Source: JAVBWO01 sp036677375 (GTDB taxonomy: Bacteria > Bacillota > Dehalobacteriia > UBA4068 > UBA4997). From it: 31,043 bases of DNA. The notes under the pieces were generated by a model. The model had not been told where the DNA came from and searched no databases. It saw only the letters and a list, made by a program, of their open reading frames with translations. Position numbers and translations under genes: made by a program. Positions within the stretch are counted from its first letter, which is position 1. Each line of letters opens with the position of its first letter. This document shows positions 1 to 7,426 of this stretch, piece after piece. The stretch covers positions 1 to 31,043 of the forward strand of contig JAVBWO010000027.1 of assembly GCA_036677375.1 (NCBI GenBank), given 5' to 3'.

Positions 1-42
1 TCCATTCCCTTTATATCTGTCCATTGTCTCTTCATTACAAAA

Positions 43-85
43 CCCCCGATCGTAGTTTTATTTTCCTACGTTCGGGGGCTCTTTT
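43..85. terminator. Hairpin, probable terminator
   Basis: A 13-bp stem (43-55 with 66-78, one mismatch) closes a 10-nt AT-rich loop. Short T-runs lie on both sides (CTCTTTT on plus, TTTTG on minus), so direction is unclear. It could end a gene to the left of the window or the minus-strand HD gene that stops at 218. Confidence 0.5.
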
Positions 86-217
86 GCAATGTCCGTTTTT
101 TGTGTCGCGGTACAATCTGAAGACAGAAAGGAGCTTTTGATTTTACGTCTCTTTCTTCACTGCCGGCAGCCTACACAGCACCACCGCTCCCCAAGGATGT
201 TCAGCCCGCAGGCAAAG

Positions 218-781
218 CTATTGCACCGCCTCACACTGGCGCATAGCCAGGATGGTGCGGCCAATCAAATCATCCAGCTCCCAACCCAACATTTCGGCGC
301 CCCGCTGGATTACTTCCCTGGAGCAACCGGCGGCAAAGTTGGCTGTTTTATATTTTTTCTTAACCGATTTCACTTCCAGATCCGATACGCTCTTGGAGGG
401 CCGCATCAAGGCCACGGCGCCGATTAATCCCGTCAACTCGTCTGTGGCATAAAGCACCTTTTCCATGATATGCTCCGGCTCGATATCGACGGTCACCGCA
501 TAGCCGTGGCTTGCGGTGGCATGGATGATACGTTCGTCTAAGGCCAGTTCCTTCATGATCTCCTGGCTTTTCGTACAGTGTTCCTCCGGATACATCTCAA
601 AATCCAGATCATGCAACAGGCCTACGATACCCCAAAAATCCTCTTCCTCTTCAAAGCCAAGCTCTCTAGCAAAATAACGCATAACACCTTCCACGATTTG
701 CGCATGCTGCAAATGGAAGGTTTCTTTGTTGTATTGAGTCAATAAATTCCAGGCTTGTTCTCTTGTCATCGTCATGCTCAT
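218..781 (-). CDS. HD-domain hydrolase
   Basis: This 187-residue soluble protein belongs to the HD/HDIG superfamily of metal-dependent phosphohydrolases. The core is LLHDLD with H57-D58 as the central metal-binding pair. H26, H87 or H92 and D114 (YATDEL) sit where the other HD-family metal ligands are expected. The size matches the stand-alone predicted HD hydrolases common in Firmicutes, whose substrate is usually unknown. The start is the ATG at 781, with TCCTCC on plus (GGAGGA on minus, 789-794) seven bases upstream. It is monocistronic, with a promoter at 845-872. Family membership is secure from the motifs; the substrate cannot be inferred. Confidence 0.85.
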   Translation of the reverse strand: MSMTMTREQAWNLLTQYNKETFHLQHAQIVEGVMRYFARELGFEEEEDFWGIVGLLHDLDFEMYPEEHCTKSQEIMKELALDERIIHATASHGYAVTVDIEPEHIMEKVLYATDELTGLIGAVALMRPSKSVSDLEVKSVKKKYKTANFAAGCSREVIQRGAEMLGWELDDLIGRTILAMRQCEAVQ

Positions 782-844
782 GTCAGATTCCTCCAGTTGA
801 CAATAATATTATCTCCTATATCTTAACGCAACATTGCCGCCTTG

Positions 845-872
845 ACAATAGGACAATTCTAAGCTCCGTCAA
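845..872 (-). promoter_or_regulatory. Predicted sigma-A promoter of the HD gene
   Basis: On the minus strand TTGACG (867-872) is followed by a 16-base spacer and TATTGT (845-850). It lies about 60 bases upstream of the start at 781. Confidence 0.5.
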
Positions 873-889
873 CAGGATCTGTCATTTGT

Positions 890-916
890 AAAGGGATACG
901 CCTTTCGCATCCCTTT
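890..916. repeat. Inverted repeat AAAGGGAT / ATCCCTTT
   Basis: Eight-base arms (890-897 and 909-916), plus an inner CG/CG pair, lie just upstream of the HD gene promoter. There is no convincing T-run for a terminator, so it may be an operator or chance. Confidence 0.3.
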
Positions 917-941
917 TGAAGTCAATTTTTCTTGCTTTCAA

Positions 942-968
942 TAAAAAAGAGGTGCCGAAGCACCTCTT
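942..968 (-). terminator. Intrinsic terminator of the 93-residue gene
   Basis: A perfect 9-bp stem (947-955 with 960-968) closes a TTCG tetraloop and is followed on the minus strand by TTTTTTATTG. It sits just below the stop at 986. Confidence 0.9.
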
Positions 969-985
969 AAACGGAACAAACAAAA

Positions 986-1267
986 TTAGCAATCCGGTTC
1001 GCAGATTTTGCAGGAGACAAGCTCCAGCTTAGCTTTTAAGATCATCTCCAAGAGCGCAACGGCATTGACCATTTCTTTTACGGATTTATTGGCACAAAGC
1101 AGCGTGTTGGAATGAACACAAGGAGCATAGGTGATTTTTTTCAGCTTCTCACTTTCTGCACACAGAATGCGGGAAAGAGCTGCTTGTTCCATCGCTACCG
1201 AGTCGATCAGGTTGGTAATGGCCTGATCCCGGCTGATGGGGCAATGGTATTTACCAGGCATAGACAT
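986..1267 (-). CDS. Small Cys-rich protein resembling Firmicute spore-associated families
   Basis: This 93-residue protein has no signal peptide or membrane segment. It contains DSVAMEQAALSRILCAESEKLKK (residues 22-44) and, after a short loop, a second helical part with NKSVKEMV and LLEMILKAKLELV. That two-part pattern resembles, from memory, small Firmicute proteins and C-terminal domains of collagen-like exosporium proteins; this is a recollection, not a search result. Seven cysteines (9, 36, 50, 58, 86, 89, 93) are unusual for the size and could bind metal or cross-link. The start is the ATG at 1267 behind AAAGGAGG with eight bases of spacing; a second ATG lies at 1261. It has its own terminator and probable promoter. 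Function is unknown. Confidence 0.75.
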   Translation of the reverse strand: MSMPGKYHCPISRDQAITNLIDSVAMEQAALSRILCAESEKLKKITYAPCVHSNTLLCANKSVKEMVNAVALLEMILKAKLELVSCKICEPDC

Positions 1268-1349
1268 TGATCTAGTTCCTCCTTTTGAGGTTTATTTTAA
1301 CAGCAGATTTTTGTTTTTCACCCTCCGGCATCCTGGAAGGGCAAGCTGT

Positions 1350-1378
1350 TATATTGTCATTTTATGAGCCTTGTACAA
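1350..1378 (-). promoter_or_regulatory. Predicted promoter of the 93-residue gene
   Basis: On the minus strand TTGTAC (1373-1378), a 17-base spacer and AATATA (1350-1355). The rest of the 360-base gap between 1268 and 1628 shows nothing else I can recognise. Confidence 0.4.
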
Positions 1379-1628
1379 GTTTTGTGCCATGCCTGCTCTG
1401 GCGATTCCTGGGGAAAAAGCCAAGCTTTACAGGATTCACTGCAAGCCGGCTATTTTTTCCATTATATGTCAGTATGGTCTTGCGCAACAAAGCCTTATGA
1501 ACACACAATCTCGCTTGCAGTATTGAACCATTCATTCTTTCATAATTTTTTCACACAATCAACAATTCAGTCTCACTTGCAGCGATTATTCTACAAGCAT
1601 AGCAAGAATATAAAAGGAGGCGGCAATC

Positions 1629-3035
1629 ATGGATTCTCATGACGAATATGAAAACCAAGCATTTATTTTTTATTTGCAAGAGAAGGCTACCACTACCGAT
1701 AGCGCAGCAGACACAGGTCCCCTTGCAGAATCTTTGCCTACCGATTCCGACAGCAAGACAAACACGCAAACGCTTCAAAACTCCTCTCCCGCCGATGCCG
1801 ATAACCCGGTAAGCACGCAACCCTTTCAAAGTTTCTCTCCCGATGCCGATAACCAGGTCAATGTGGAGCCTCTCACAAACTCTTCTTTCTGCCACAACGA
1901 AACCAAAAAAATCAAAAGGCATAAAGAAAAAAGCTTCCTGAGCAAAGGCGCGGCAGCTTGCGTCATTGCTTTCAGCATTCTTACCGCCAGCGCTTGTGGC
2001 TTCGTCTTCGGACTTTGGACAGGCAATCACCAGGAAGCCTCTGTAACACAAGGCATTCCTGCCGCAGTAAGCACTTTGCCAACCCAGAACCTAATCAGCA
2101 CCACATCGGGCCTCTCGGTGGCTGAAGTCGCGGCAGCCACCGCCAACTCCGTGGTGGAAATTACCACAGAATCGGTACAAACAGGGATGTTTATCGGCCA
2201 ATATATCGCCAGCGGCGCGGGCAGCGGCGTCATCCTCAGCTCGGACGGCTACATCGTCACCAATAACCATGTGATTGACGGCGCCAATAAGATCACCATT
2301 ACCTTAAAAAACGGCAATTCCTATCAGGGCAAAGTGATCGGAGCCGACAGCAAGACCGATATTGCTTTATTAAAAATTGCGGCAACAGGCTTGACCCCGG
2401 TAGTGTTTGGCGACTCTGACCAGCTGATCGTAGGCGAACTGGCCGTCGCCATCGGCAATCCCCTAGGACAGCTGGGCGGTACGGTGACAGACGGCATCAT
2501 CAGTGCGCTGGACAGAGAGATCGAATTGGATAATACTACCATGCACCTGCTTCAGACTAATGCAGCCATTAACCCCGGTAACTCCGGCGGCGGCCTGTTT
2601 GACGGCAATGGCCAACTGATCGGCCTGGTCGTGGCCAAATCTTCCGGTAACGATGTGGAGGGGCTGGGTTTTGCCATTCCCAGCAATTTGGTAAAAACGG
2701 TGGTGGCGGATTTGAAAAATCATGGCTACGTACAAGGCCGTATCGATATCGGCATGAATTTCATTGACATTTCCACTCCCCAAATGGCCATGATGTATCG
2801 GGTGCAAAGCACCGGCGTTTATGTGCAGCAGGTCACACCGGATTCCAATGCGGATCGCGCCGGCATTCAATCGGGCAGCCGCGTTTTATCCGTTGGCGGC
2901 CAAGTGGTGGAAAGCATCTCCGCTTTGAATAAAGCCCTTGAACAATATAAGGTTGGCGATACCATCAACATGGTGCTAGTACAAAACGATGAACAAAAAA
3001 CCGTTCACTTTAAACTGTCGGAATACAAGGGATAA
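1629..3035 (+). CDS. HtrA/DegP-type membrane-anchored serine protease with PDZ domain
   Basis: This 468-residue protein is a quality-control protease of the S1C (HtrA) family acting outside the membrane. Residues 1-100 form a low-complexity, Ser/Asp/Thr-rich cytoplasmic stretch with about three imperfect copies of an SPxDADNxV-like unit. A single membrane segment follows at about 106-130 behind a Lys-rich patch. The trypsin-like domain (about 165-360) carries the triad H214 (TNNHV), D244 (KTDIALL) and S319 (NPGNSGG). A PDZ domain spans about 370-462. All catalytic residues are intact. The start at 1629 follows AAAAGGAGG with eight bases of spacing. It stands alone. In this family the PDZ domain usually gates substrate access; the target proteins are unknown. 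The long variable N-terminus is the only unusual part. Confidence 0.95.
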   Translation: MDSHDEYENQAFIFYLQEKATTTDSAADTGPLAESLPTDSDSKTNTQTLQNSSPADADNPVSTQPFQSFSPDADNQVNVEPLTNSSFCHNETKKIKRHKEKSFLSKGAAACVIAFSILTASACGFVFGLWTGNHQEASVTQGIPAAVSTLPTQNLISTTSGLSVAEVAAATANSVVEITTESVQTGMFIGQYIASGAGSGVILSSDGYIVTNNHVIDGANKITITLKNGNSYQGKVIGADSKTDIALLKIAATGLTPVVFGDSDQLIVGELAVAIGNPLGQLGGTVTDGIISALDREIELDNTTMHLLQTNAAINPGNSGGGLFDGNGQLIGLVVAKSSGNDVEGLGFAIPSNLVKTVVADLKNHGYVQGRIDIGMNFIDISTPQMAMMYRVQSTGVYVQQVTPDSNADRAGIQSGSRVLSVGGQVVESISALNKALEQYKVGDTINMVLVQNDEQKTVHFKLSEYKG

Positions 3036-3337
3036 GGAAGCGGCTTTTGCGCCGAATTGACGAAAGAAACAAAATACCGCTAACCGCAGTGGAAATGCTC
3101 CATATCTCTAATCCTGTAGTTATCAGAAAAGCGGGGCTTCGCTCCTGAAATAAAGAAAAGTTCTCTTCTTCGCTCCAATCCGACAGCTCCGGCCGATTCT
3201 TCCCGCAGGAACGCCGCCATAGCAGAGGAGAAACCGCTCTTTCCCCTTACCCTCGCAAGCTTGTAATACCGGAAATTAATTTTTCCCGTTCTCCGCTCCA
3301 AGAACCCGTGATATCGATAGCAAATCCCTCTCTTTTC

Positions 3338-3369
3338 CCCGGAATGCATTACGCATTCCGGGCTTTTTT
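3338..3369 (+). terminator. Intrinsic terminator
   Basis: A perfect 10-bp stem (3338-3347 with 3353-3362) and 5-nt loop are followed by CTTTTTT. It is 300 bases beyond the htrA stop, the nearest plus-strand gene. Between 3036 and 3337 I see no gene or known riboswitch. Between 3370 and 3700 the DNA is AT-rich with nothing recognisable. Confidence 0.85.
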
Positions 3370-3711
3370 ATGGTATCGCTTTTTCTTGCCGTTTTACCGT
3401 CCAAGCCAATCAATTCAATATTCAAATGTTGTCAGACATTATATAATTTTTATAATTGTACAGCATTTTTATACTATTCCGCTTTCAAGGCCAAAAACGT
3501 CACTTGAAACTCCGGTATTCCTAGCCGTTTCGCCTAAAATTCACTTTATGGAACATGCATACATATGTGTATTTTACCAGCGAAAAGCGTGCTTTTTTGT
3601 CATTTGAGACAACTTGATTTATCGTATTAGTCGGACAATTCTGTATATTAAAAAAACGGTCTTTTTTTATAATAAAAATGAAAAAAATCAATGAATCTTT
3701 ATACAATTTGC

Positions 3712-3740
3712 TTGTGCCTATATACAAAAAGTGCTACCAT
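3712..3740 (+). promoter_or_regulatory. Predicted promoter of the pnt operon
   Basis: TTGTGC (3712-3717), a 17-base spacer and an extended -10 TGCTACCAT (hexamer 3735-3740). The expected leader is about 80 nt. The -35 lies in the 10-mer CTTGTGCCTA, which recurs at 7380 and 12456. Confidence 0.5.
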
Positions 3741-3827
3741 ATTCTTGTAGGATACCGATTGCAAGACCGGGCGCTTACTTTCGACGGAAAGCCGAAAACA
3801 AAACAACTTTTTTAGGAGGCAAACAAA

Positions 3828-4985
3828 ATGATTATCGGGATTCCCAAAGAGATTATGCATGGTGAAAAGCGTGTGTCCGCAACCCCTGAAACCGTTCAGA
3901 AATTTATCACAGACGGCGCCGCCGTACTCGTGGAGAAAGGCGCAGGCGAAGGTTCTTTTTACCAAGACCAGCAATACGCGGCAGCCGGCGCCAAACTCAT
4001 AAGCGATGTGTCGGAGATTTACAGCCAGGCCGATGTCATCCTGAAAGTAAAAGAACCCCTCTTCAATGAAGAAAAGAACCTCCATGAAATAGATATGATG
4101 AAAAGCGGGCAATACCTCATTACCTTCATCCATCCCGCTTCCCCCGTCAACCATGAAATGGTGAAAAAAATGGCGGCCAAGGGTGTCATCGGCCTTACCT
4201 TAGACGGTGTTCCCCGTATTTCCAGAGCGCAGAATATGGATGCACTCACTTCCATGAGCACCTGTGCCGGCTATAAAGGCATCCTGATGGCTGCCAATCA
4301 TCTGTCCAAATTCATGCCCCAGATCTTCTGCGCCGTAGGGATGATCAAGCCCGCCAATGTCATGGTCATCGGCGCCGGCGTCGCCGGCTTGCAAGCTATT
4401 GCAACAGCCAAACGATTAGGCGCGGTGGTGCATGTGGCTGATATCCGTCCCGATGCCGCCGAGCAAGCCAAAAGCTTGGGCGCCAAGATCGTTGAGACCA
4501 CCGTTCCTGCCGAATTAGCGGTAGGCAAAGGCGGCTATGCCAATTCCCTCCCTGAAGAATGGCTGGTGAAAGAAAGAGCCGCTTTAAAAGATACCATCGC
4601 CCAAATGGACATCGTTTTCTGCAGCGCTTTGATCCCCGGCAAAAAGGCACCTATCCTGATTACGGAAGAAATGGTTGCAGCGATGGCTCCCGGCTCTGTT
4701 ATCGTAGATATCTCCATTGACCAAGGCGGCAACTGCGCCATCACGCCTCCCGGCACCATTGAGCAGAAACACGGCGTTATCATTGAAGGGATCAAGAACA
4801 TACCCGGTATGCTGCCCACTAGCTCCACCTGGATGTTTGCCAACAATATTTACAATCTCGTCCATTTCCTGACCAAAGACGGTAAGATCTCTTTGGACAC
4901 GAACGATGAGATTGTTTCCTCTATTTTAGTTACCATCGACGGCAAGATCGTTCACGCCGGAGCCAAAGAGGCTATGGGCCTGTAA
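3828..4985 (+). CDS. pntAA: NAD(P) transhydrogenase subunit alpha part 1 (domain I, NAD-binding)
   Basis: This 385-residue soluble subunit binds NAD(H) and passes hydride to the NADP(H) domain of PntB in the proton-translocating transhydrogenase. Visible features are the alanine dehydrogenase/PntA N-terminal fold from MIIGIPKE, the signature SRAQNMDAL (132-140), the Rossmann motif GAGVAG (182-187) and D205 in VADIRP, which is placed to bind the adenosine ribose of NAD. The length is right for the split alpha subunit of three-gene systems and there is no membrane part. The start at 3828 follows TTAGGAGG with about eight bases of spacing. It is the first gene of pntAA-pntAB-pntB and is separated from pntAB by 107 bases containing a terminator-like hairpin. 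Alanine dehydrogenase is excluded by the neighbours. Confidence 0.95.
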   Translation: MIIGIPKEIMHGEKRVSATPETVQKFITDGAAVLVEKGAGEGSFYQDQQYAAAGAKLISDVSEIYSQADVILKVKEPLFNEEKNLHEIDMMKSGQYLITFIHPASPVNHEMVKKMAAKGVIGLTLDGVPRISRAQNMDALTSMSTCAGYKGILMAANHLSKFMPQIFCAVGMIKPANVMVIGAGVAGLQAIATAKRLGAVVHVADIRPDAAEQAKSLGAKIVETTVPAELAVGKGGYANSLPEEWLVKERAALKDTIAQMDIVFCSALIPGKKAPILITEEMVAAMAPGSVIVDISIDQGGNCAITPPGTIEQKHGVIIEGIKNIPGMLPTSSTWMFANNIYNLVHFLTKDGKISLDTNDEIVSSILVTIDGKIVHAGAKEAMGL

Positions 4986-4994
4986 GTTCCGTAC

Positions 4995-5030
4995 GGGGGG
5001 ATTTTCCGGCTGGGAGATCCCCCCTTTTTT
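4995..5030 (+). terminator. Terminator-like hairpin inside the pnt operon
   Basis: An 8-bp GC-rich stem GGGGGGAT / ATCCCCCC (4995-5002 with 5017-5024) is followed directly by six T. It has the form of an intrinsic terminator yet lies between pntAA and pntAB, so it probably gives partial termination. Confidence 0.75.
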
Positions 5031-5092
5031 GTCCTTTTGTCCTCTGCATCCTATCATCTTTGCTACTGAAAAAGAAAACGGAGGTACCATCC

Positions 5093-5377
5093 ATGAAAGA
5101 ACTCCTTTTGATTGTTCTCTTTATCATTGCAACTATAGTCGGCTATAAAATAATCAAAAATGTTCCCAGCCTGCTGCATACCCCCTTGATGTCCGGAATG
5201 AACGCCTTATCCGGTATCACCATCCTGGGCGCCCTCACCGCCACCGCCGCCGCTTGCGGCATGCACAACAAGGTTCTTGGCTTTATTGCCATCATTTTAG
5301 CCATGATCAATGTGGCGGGAGGCTTCGGCGTCACCCACCGCATGCTGAAGATGTTTAAATCCAAGGGGGCGGAATAA
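5093..5377 (+). CDS. pntAB: NAD(P) transhydrogenase subunit alpha part 2 (membrane)
   Basis: This 94-residue membrane protein supplies part of domain II, the proton channel of transhydrogenase. Three hydrophobic helices are visible at about residues 3-20, 34-56 and 61-80, with HTPLMSGMNALSGI before the second helix, typical of PntAB. The ATG at 5093 has GGAGG eight bases upstream; a TTG at 5060 would add 11 charged residues before the ribosome site and is rejected. The stop TAA overlaps the pntB ATG by one base (TAATG), which indicates translational coupling. Confidence 0.93.
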   Translation: MKELLLIVLFIIATIVGYKIIKNVPSLLHTPLMSGMNALSGITILGALTATAAACGMHNKVLGFIAIILAMINVAGGFGVTHRMLKMFKSKGAE

Positions 5378-6780
5378 TGAGCAACGCAGTTTATTATATT
5401 TTATGCGCCATTCTTTCTTTAGGGGTTTTATGCGGCATCGCCATGATGAGCAAGGTTAAGACCGCCGTCAAAGGCAATCTGCTCAGTTGCATCAGCGTCG
5501 CCCTTGCTATTATTATCACTTTAGTGCGTTATGACATTCTCTCCGGCGCTTTCCTTTGGATCGCCATGGCCATTGGCATTATAATCGGCCTTATCATTGC
5601 CGCCAAGATCAAAATGATCGAAATGCCACAAATGGTCGCTTTGTTGAACGGTTTTGGCGGCGCGGCTTCCGCTTTTGTCGCCATCCTGGCCTTGGTCAAC
5701 CCCGGGGACTACACGATATTTGCCAAGGCCACCGGAGCCATCGCTCTGGCGGTAGGTATGGTCACCCTTCTGGGCAGTTTGGTCGCCGCCGGTAAGCTCC
5801 ATAAGCTATTGTCTCAAAGGCCCGTGGTTTGGCAGGGGCACCAGACCATTATTAAGATCACCGTTATCCTGCTTCTGGTGGGTATCATTGCGGTTATTGT
5901 GCAACCCCAGGGTTGGATCATTGCTTTATTGACTTTGTTCAGCGCTTTCTTTGGCGTTGCTTTCGCCATCCGGGTGGGCGGCGCGGATATGCCCATCACC
6001 ATCTCCCTCTTGAATTCCCTAAGCGGCGTGGCCGGCGCCATCGCCGGTATGGCCATCGGAGATCCGCTTTTGGTGGTCATCGGCGGTATCGTAGGTGCTT
6101 CCGGCCTGCTTCTTACCCAAATCATGTGCAATGCCATGAAGCGCAGCCTGGCAGATATCCTCTTAGGCAAAACCTCGGCAGCCCCCAAAGCAGCCGCCGC
6201 CTCCCAAACCGCCGCACCGGCTGCAGAACCTGTCAACGAAGAAACAGCCGCTGCCGCCGAAGTATCGGCAGCCGACCCGGTGGAAATCCTCAAAGCAGCG
6301 CAAAAGGTCATCATCATCCCCGGCTACGGCATGGCGCTGGCACAGGCACAGCACCTGGTAAAGCAGTTGGCGGACCTGTTGGAAGCCAAGGGAGCCGACG
6401 TGCGATTTGCCATCCATCCGGTGGCAGGCCGTATGCCCGGCCATATGAACGTCCTTCTCTGTGAAGCCGACGTTCCTTATGAAAAGCTTTTTGAAATGGA
6501 AACCATCAATCCGGAATTCGAGACCTGCGATGCCGTCATCATCATCGGCGCCAATGATGTTGTCAATCCCGCCGCCAGGAATGCCGAAGGCACCCCGATT
6601 TACGGCATGCCTGTTTTAGCCGCCGACCAGGCTAAGCACGTCATCATTTGCAACTATGACTTAAAACCCGGTTATGCCGGCGTAGAAAATTCTCTGTACA
6701 CCAAAAAATCCGGCGTCACTTTGCTTTTAGGCAATGCAAACGAAACCTTAAGCAATCTCATTGACAAATTGAAAGCTTAA
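5377..6780 (+). CDS. pntB: NAD(P) transhydrogenase subunit beta
   Basis: This 467-residue subunit carries most of the membrane channel and the NADP(H)-binding domain III. About eight or nine hydrophobic helices fill residues 3-255. An Ala/Pro/Glu-rich linker spans about 268-300. Domain III (about 305-465) has PGYGMA (315-320), HPVAGRMPGHMNVLL (347-361) and GANDVVNP (391-398), all characteristic of NADP(H) binding. The length matches the family. It starts one base inside the pntAB stop, with AAGGGGG upstream. With PntAA and PntAB it would use proton motive force to reduce NADP from NADH, supplying NADPH for biosynthesis such as the NADP-type GdhA in this window. A strong terminator follows. 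Confidence 0.96.
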   Translation: MSNAVYYILCAILSLGVLCGIAMMSKVKTAVKGNLLSCISVALAIIITLVRYDILSGAFLWIAMAIGIIIGLIIAAKIKMIEMPQMVALLNGFGGAASAFVAILALVNPGDYTIFAKATGAIALAVGMVTLLGSLVAAGKLHKLLSQRPVVWQGHQTIIKITVILLLVGIIAVIVQPQGWIIALLTLFSAFFGVAFAIRVGGADMPITISLLNSLSGVAGAIAGMAIGDPLLVVIGGIVGASGLLLTQIMCNAMKRSLADILLGKTSAAPKAAAASQTAAPAAEPVNEETAAAAEVSAADPVEILKAAQKVIIIPGYGMALAQAQHLVKQLADLLEAKGADVRFAIHPVAGRMPGHMNVLLCEADVPYEKLFEMETINPEFETCDAVIIIGANDVVNPAARNAEGTPIYGMPVLAADQAKHVIICNYDLKPGYAGVENSLYTKKSGVTLLLGNANETLSNLIDKLKA

Positions 6781-6805
6781 TTAAGCAAATCTTTCATTAT
6801 AAAAT

Positions 6806-6850
6806 AAAAAGCGCCTGCTGCTCTGGAAGACAACAGGCGCTTTTTATTTT
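6806..6850 (+). terminator. Intrinsic terminator of the pnt operon
   Basis: A perfect AAAAAGCGCCTG / CAGGCGCTTTTT stem (6806-6817 with 6834-6845) followed by ATTTTT. It can work in both directions. Confidence 0.92.
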
Positions 6851-6886
6851 TGGAAGGACATTCGTACGGTTGGCAATTTAGGTGTT

Positions 6887-6904
6887 GCTTGTTCATAAAC
6901 AAGC
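6887..6904. repeat. Inverted repeat GCTTGTT / AACAAGC
   Basis: Seven-base arms around CATA. It lies in the gap 6851-7150, where I see no gene or other element. Confidence 0.3.
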
Positions 6905-7152
6905 TCCCTTTATTGTCTTCAAGTATAAACCATCTTTACCGCTTCGTCTAATAGAGCTTTTTTCATATTCTTGCTGTCACGATTAATATTCTTTATGACA
7001 CCGCCTCAAACCCCCGAAGGCCAACACCGAACAAGCGATTCTTAAACGCTATTGATGTACCGTCCTCTTTCGTTCTTTCAACCACGATAGCATTCGCCTA
7101 TTCACATAAGCCCGTATATAAATGATGAAACGATCAAAAACCGGTTTGCCCC

Positions 7153-7180
7153 TTGACAAGTATTCGGTTAAAGGCATAAT
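7153..7180 (+). promoter_or_regulatory. Strong sigma-A promoter of a predicted small RNA
   Basis: A consensus TTGACA (7153-7158), a 16-base spacer and CATAAT (7175-7180). No open reading frame with a ribosome site follows; the transcript would meet a terminator at 7284-7322. Confidence 0.7.
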
Positions 7181-7181
7181 G

Positions 7182-7206
7182 GTAAATGCAAATCATTTGC
7201 ATTTAC
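7182..7206. promoter_or_regulatory. Fur/Zur-like palindromic operator
   Basis: A perfect 12-1-12 palindrome: GTAAATGCAAAT, C, ATTTGCATTTAC. It begins two bases after the -10 box and covers the expected start site. The core TGCAAAT-C-ATTTGCA has the 7-1-7 layout of Fur-superfamily boxes, and the outer AAAT...ATTT resembles the Bacillus Zur box. A repressor bound here would block transcription. The same palindrome could also fold as a 5' hairpin in the RNA. Confidence 0.65.
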
Positions 7207-7325
7207 TCCATACAGAGCACACAGGATTGAGGAAATAGGAGAAACGAGAGAAATAATCTTAGGTTAGATAGACTGAAAATGCTAAAAAGAAAAGAGAGAA
7301 CGACGTTCTCTCTTTTCTTTTTATT
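7187..7325 (+). ncRNA. Predicted small regulatory RNA, about 135 nt
   Basis: The region runs from the expected start of a consensus promoter to a perfect 18-bp terminator. It has a purine-rich middle (GGATTGAGGAAATAGGAG at 7222-7239) and no start codon at a workable distance from it. The only ATG (about 7277) reads into the terminator. The arrangement of metalloregulator-like box, short transcript and terminator resembles RyhB/FsrA-type small RNAs. Both ends are estimated from sequence. Confidence 0.55.
7284..7322. terminator. Bidirectional intrinsic terminator
   Basis: A perfect 18-bp stem (7284-7301 with 7305-7322), GAC loop and T-rich flanks on both strands. On plus it ends the predicted small RNA; on minus it would end the ECF sigma operon, whose last gene stops at 7427. 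Confidence 0.88.
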
Positions 7326-7426
7326 ATGTCAAAATTTTGCCCAATGAAATAATATTACAAAACATTTAAAAATCACATTCTTGTGCCTATGGTAAAATTT
7401 AATTTATTGCTATGTCTAAAATATTT

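Noticed and set aside
3036..3337. Possible riboswitch or leader RNA ahead of the terminator at 3338
   Set aside because: I looked for T-box, glycine, SAM and purine cores and saw none; no gene follows within 450 bases.
3080..3349. Minus-strand 89-codon frame in the gap between htrA and pntAA
   Set aside because: It starts inside the terminator hairpin, has no ribosome site and no recognisable family.
3712..3727. TTGT-N8-ACAA at the pnt promoter as a Rex site
   Set aside because: Rex boxes have a 10-base centre with TTGTGA/TCACAA halves; the spacing and inner bases do not fit.
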